Assembly: GCA_021201865.1 (NCBI GenBank)
Contig: JAJQEE010000079.1
Span: 3,662-52,782, forward strand
Source: Tannerellaceae bacterium
GTDB taxonomy: Bacteria; Bacteroidota; Bacteroidia; Bacteroidales; Tannerellaceae
Length of the DNA: 49,121 bases
Direction: 5' to 3'
This document shows, in pieces, positions 48,450 to 49,121 of this stretch. The first letter of the stretch is position 1. Each line of letters opens with the position of its first letter. The translations under genes and the position numbers were made by a program. The notes beneath the pieces were generated by a model. That model saw only the letters and a list, made by a program, of their open reading frames with translations. It ran no database searches and was not told where the DNA came from.

Positions 48450-48542
48450 AGTTCCCCACGCAGGTGGGGACCGCATAAGAACCGGCCGTTTCCACTATTT
48501 AGTAATACGAAAACCGTCCCTTCCTCTGCGATCCCCGCCTAC
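48450..48542. repeat. palindromic repeat interrupted by the MITE-like element (left part)
   Basis: The sequence contains GTTCCCCACGCAGGTGGGGAC near 48452-48471. From 48532 it has TCCCCGC-CTAC, which continues as GCGGGGA at 48841-48847 on the far side of the inserted element. Joined, TCCCCGC-CTAC-GCGGGGA is a perfect 7-bp stem with a 4-base loop. The ACCGTCC and ACGGTTTT flanks look like the same repeat unit's ends. Confidence 0.6.
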
Positions 48543-48836
48543 GAGGCTGTGTAAAAACTAAAACCGTTCTTTGACAAAGTTACAAATCGTAAGCCCGCAG
48601 GGCTTGAATGTGAATCGTAGATCGGCCTTAGCCAATAACCCCGGGTGAAACCCGGGGCAAATAGCCCCCGGGTTACTAAGAACCCTGAAAGGGTTCAACC
48701 CCTTCAGGGTTGTTGTGGAGAGAGTTTTCACCTACCCCGGGTTTCACCCGGGGTTATTCACATTTTACCCCTATTGGGGTAAGTACTTACGAATTGTAAC
48801 TTTTTCGATTTTAGAATTTAGTTTTTACACAGCCTC
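48543..48836. mobile_element. MITE-like element, copy 2, with terminal inverted repeats and 4-bp target duplication
   Basis: The 294-bp element begins GAGGCTGTGTAAAAACTAAA and ends with a near-exact inverse (TTTAGTTTTTACACAGCCTC). Inverted similarity continues inward over about 45 bases (AAGTTACAAATCGTAAG against CTTACGAATTGTAACTT). It is flanked by CTAC on both sides (48539-48542, 48837-48840). The inside shares AAGCCCGCAGGGCTTGAATG, CCCCGGGTGAAACCCGGGG and AACCCCTTCAGGGTTGTTG-type palindromes with the copy at 19468-19738. No coding capacity exists, so it would need a transposase in trans. Confidence 0.82.
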
Positions 48837-48899
48837 CTACGCGGGGAACTACGGTTTTTTAGTCTGTATTTTCATATAGCTGATAATCAAACCTCTATT

Positions 48900-49121
48900 T
48901 GTATGAAAAATTTTGGATCGAGATCTTTATCTCTTAAGTCCCAAAGGGACAGCACATATTTAGCCTGGGATACAAGGTCAGGTTCGAAAGATTTTTGCGA
49001 AGGGTGATTGGCAAAGGGTAATCTTTATCTCTTAAGTTCCGCAGGGACGGCACATAGTAGCCTGGGATGCAAGTCCCAGGTCAGGTATCAGTAGTCAATG
49101 GAGTGCTGTAAGTACGACACT
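48900..49121. repeat. repeat modules continuing past the window end
   Basis: Two direct copies of the module seen at 37294-37380 are present. One is diverged (48926-48982, AAGTCCCAAAGGGACAGCAC). The other is full (49023-49121, from TTATCTCTTAAGTTCCGCAG through TGGAGTGCTGTAAG to the end) and is cut by the window edge. Between them GTTCGAAAGATTTTTGCGAA matches 37220-37255. Confidence 0.8.

Noticed and set aside
37085-49121. CRISPR arrays in the repeat-rich intergenic regions
   Set aside because: Repeats are long, palindromic, irregularly spaced and in both orientations, with no unique spacers and no cas genes.

Overview
The window is chromosomal DNA from a member of the Bacteroidales. The evidence is ECF-sigma/FecR/SusC/SusD signalling, promoters of the TTTG-N19/20-TAnnTTTG type, lipoproteins with a Cys-Gly or Cys-Asn start, and typical housekeeping orders (tRNA-Glu/rpsT, rimP-nusA-infB, sufBCD). 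A murT/murK/murQ set like that characterised in Tannerella forsythia suggests Tannerellaceae (Tannerella/Parabacteroides type). The family placement is inference.

Layout. (1) 0.1-9.6 kb, housekeeping: tRNA-Arg, recO, a DUF2721 membrane protein, rpsT between two identical tRNA-Glu genes, gyrB, a fused class I glutamine-amidotransferase-like/M19 dipeptidase protein, a glutaminyl-cyclase-type M28 lipoprotein, sufE, and opposite them rnhB and sufS. (2) 9.6-11.25 kb, mostly noncoding: a structured RNA with its own terminator, one small unrecognised gene, a 14-bp stem-loop and a 34-bp perfect palindrome. (3) 11.25-33.6 kb, a block of co-directional minus-strand genes. Read in transcription order these are ECF sigma, FecR anti-sigma, SusC, SusD, a GT2-like protein, a DUF4922 protein, MurT-like transporter, NamZ-like exo-muramidase (DUF1343), MurK-like kinase, MurQ etherase, a metallophosphoesterase/PQQ-propeller protein, GH9, polysaccharide deacetylase, and an Xly-type N-acetylmuramoyl-alanine amidase. 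Together they describe a locus for degrading and salvaging peptidoglycan, chiefly MurNAc. (4) 33.7-37.7 kb: a PepSY-like small protein, a GH127 beta-L-arabinofuranosidase and a repeat array. (5) 37.7-47.05 kb, one long minus-strand run: rimP-nusA-infB-cvpA-sufB-sufC-sufD-VOC. (6) 47.6-49.1 kb: a fimbrillin-like lipoprotein and nested intergenic repeats.

How the locus may work (inference): the amidase strips stem peptides. The GH9/deacetylase pair could act on the GlcNAc side of the glycan and NamZ on non-reducing MurNAc. MurT imports MurNAc, MurK phosphorylates it, and MurQ removes the lactyl ether to give GlcNAc-6-phosphate. SusCD with sigma/FecR would give outer-membrane import and substrate sensing. 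The cytoplasmic GT2 and DUF4922 proteins in the same operon have no place in the known pathway and are the most novel part.

Three genes in or next to this block (amidase, GH9/deacetylase, GH127) are each broken by an apparent one-base deletion. They are either young pseudogenes or consensus errors. No CRISPR array, complete IS or prophage was seen. A small MITE-like repeat occurs twice, and one copy sits exactly in the loop of a palindrome with a 4-bp target duplication.
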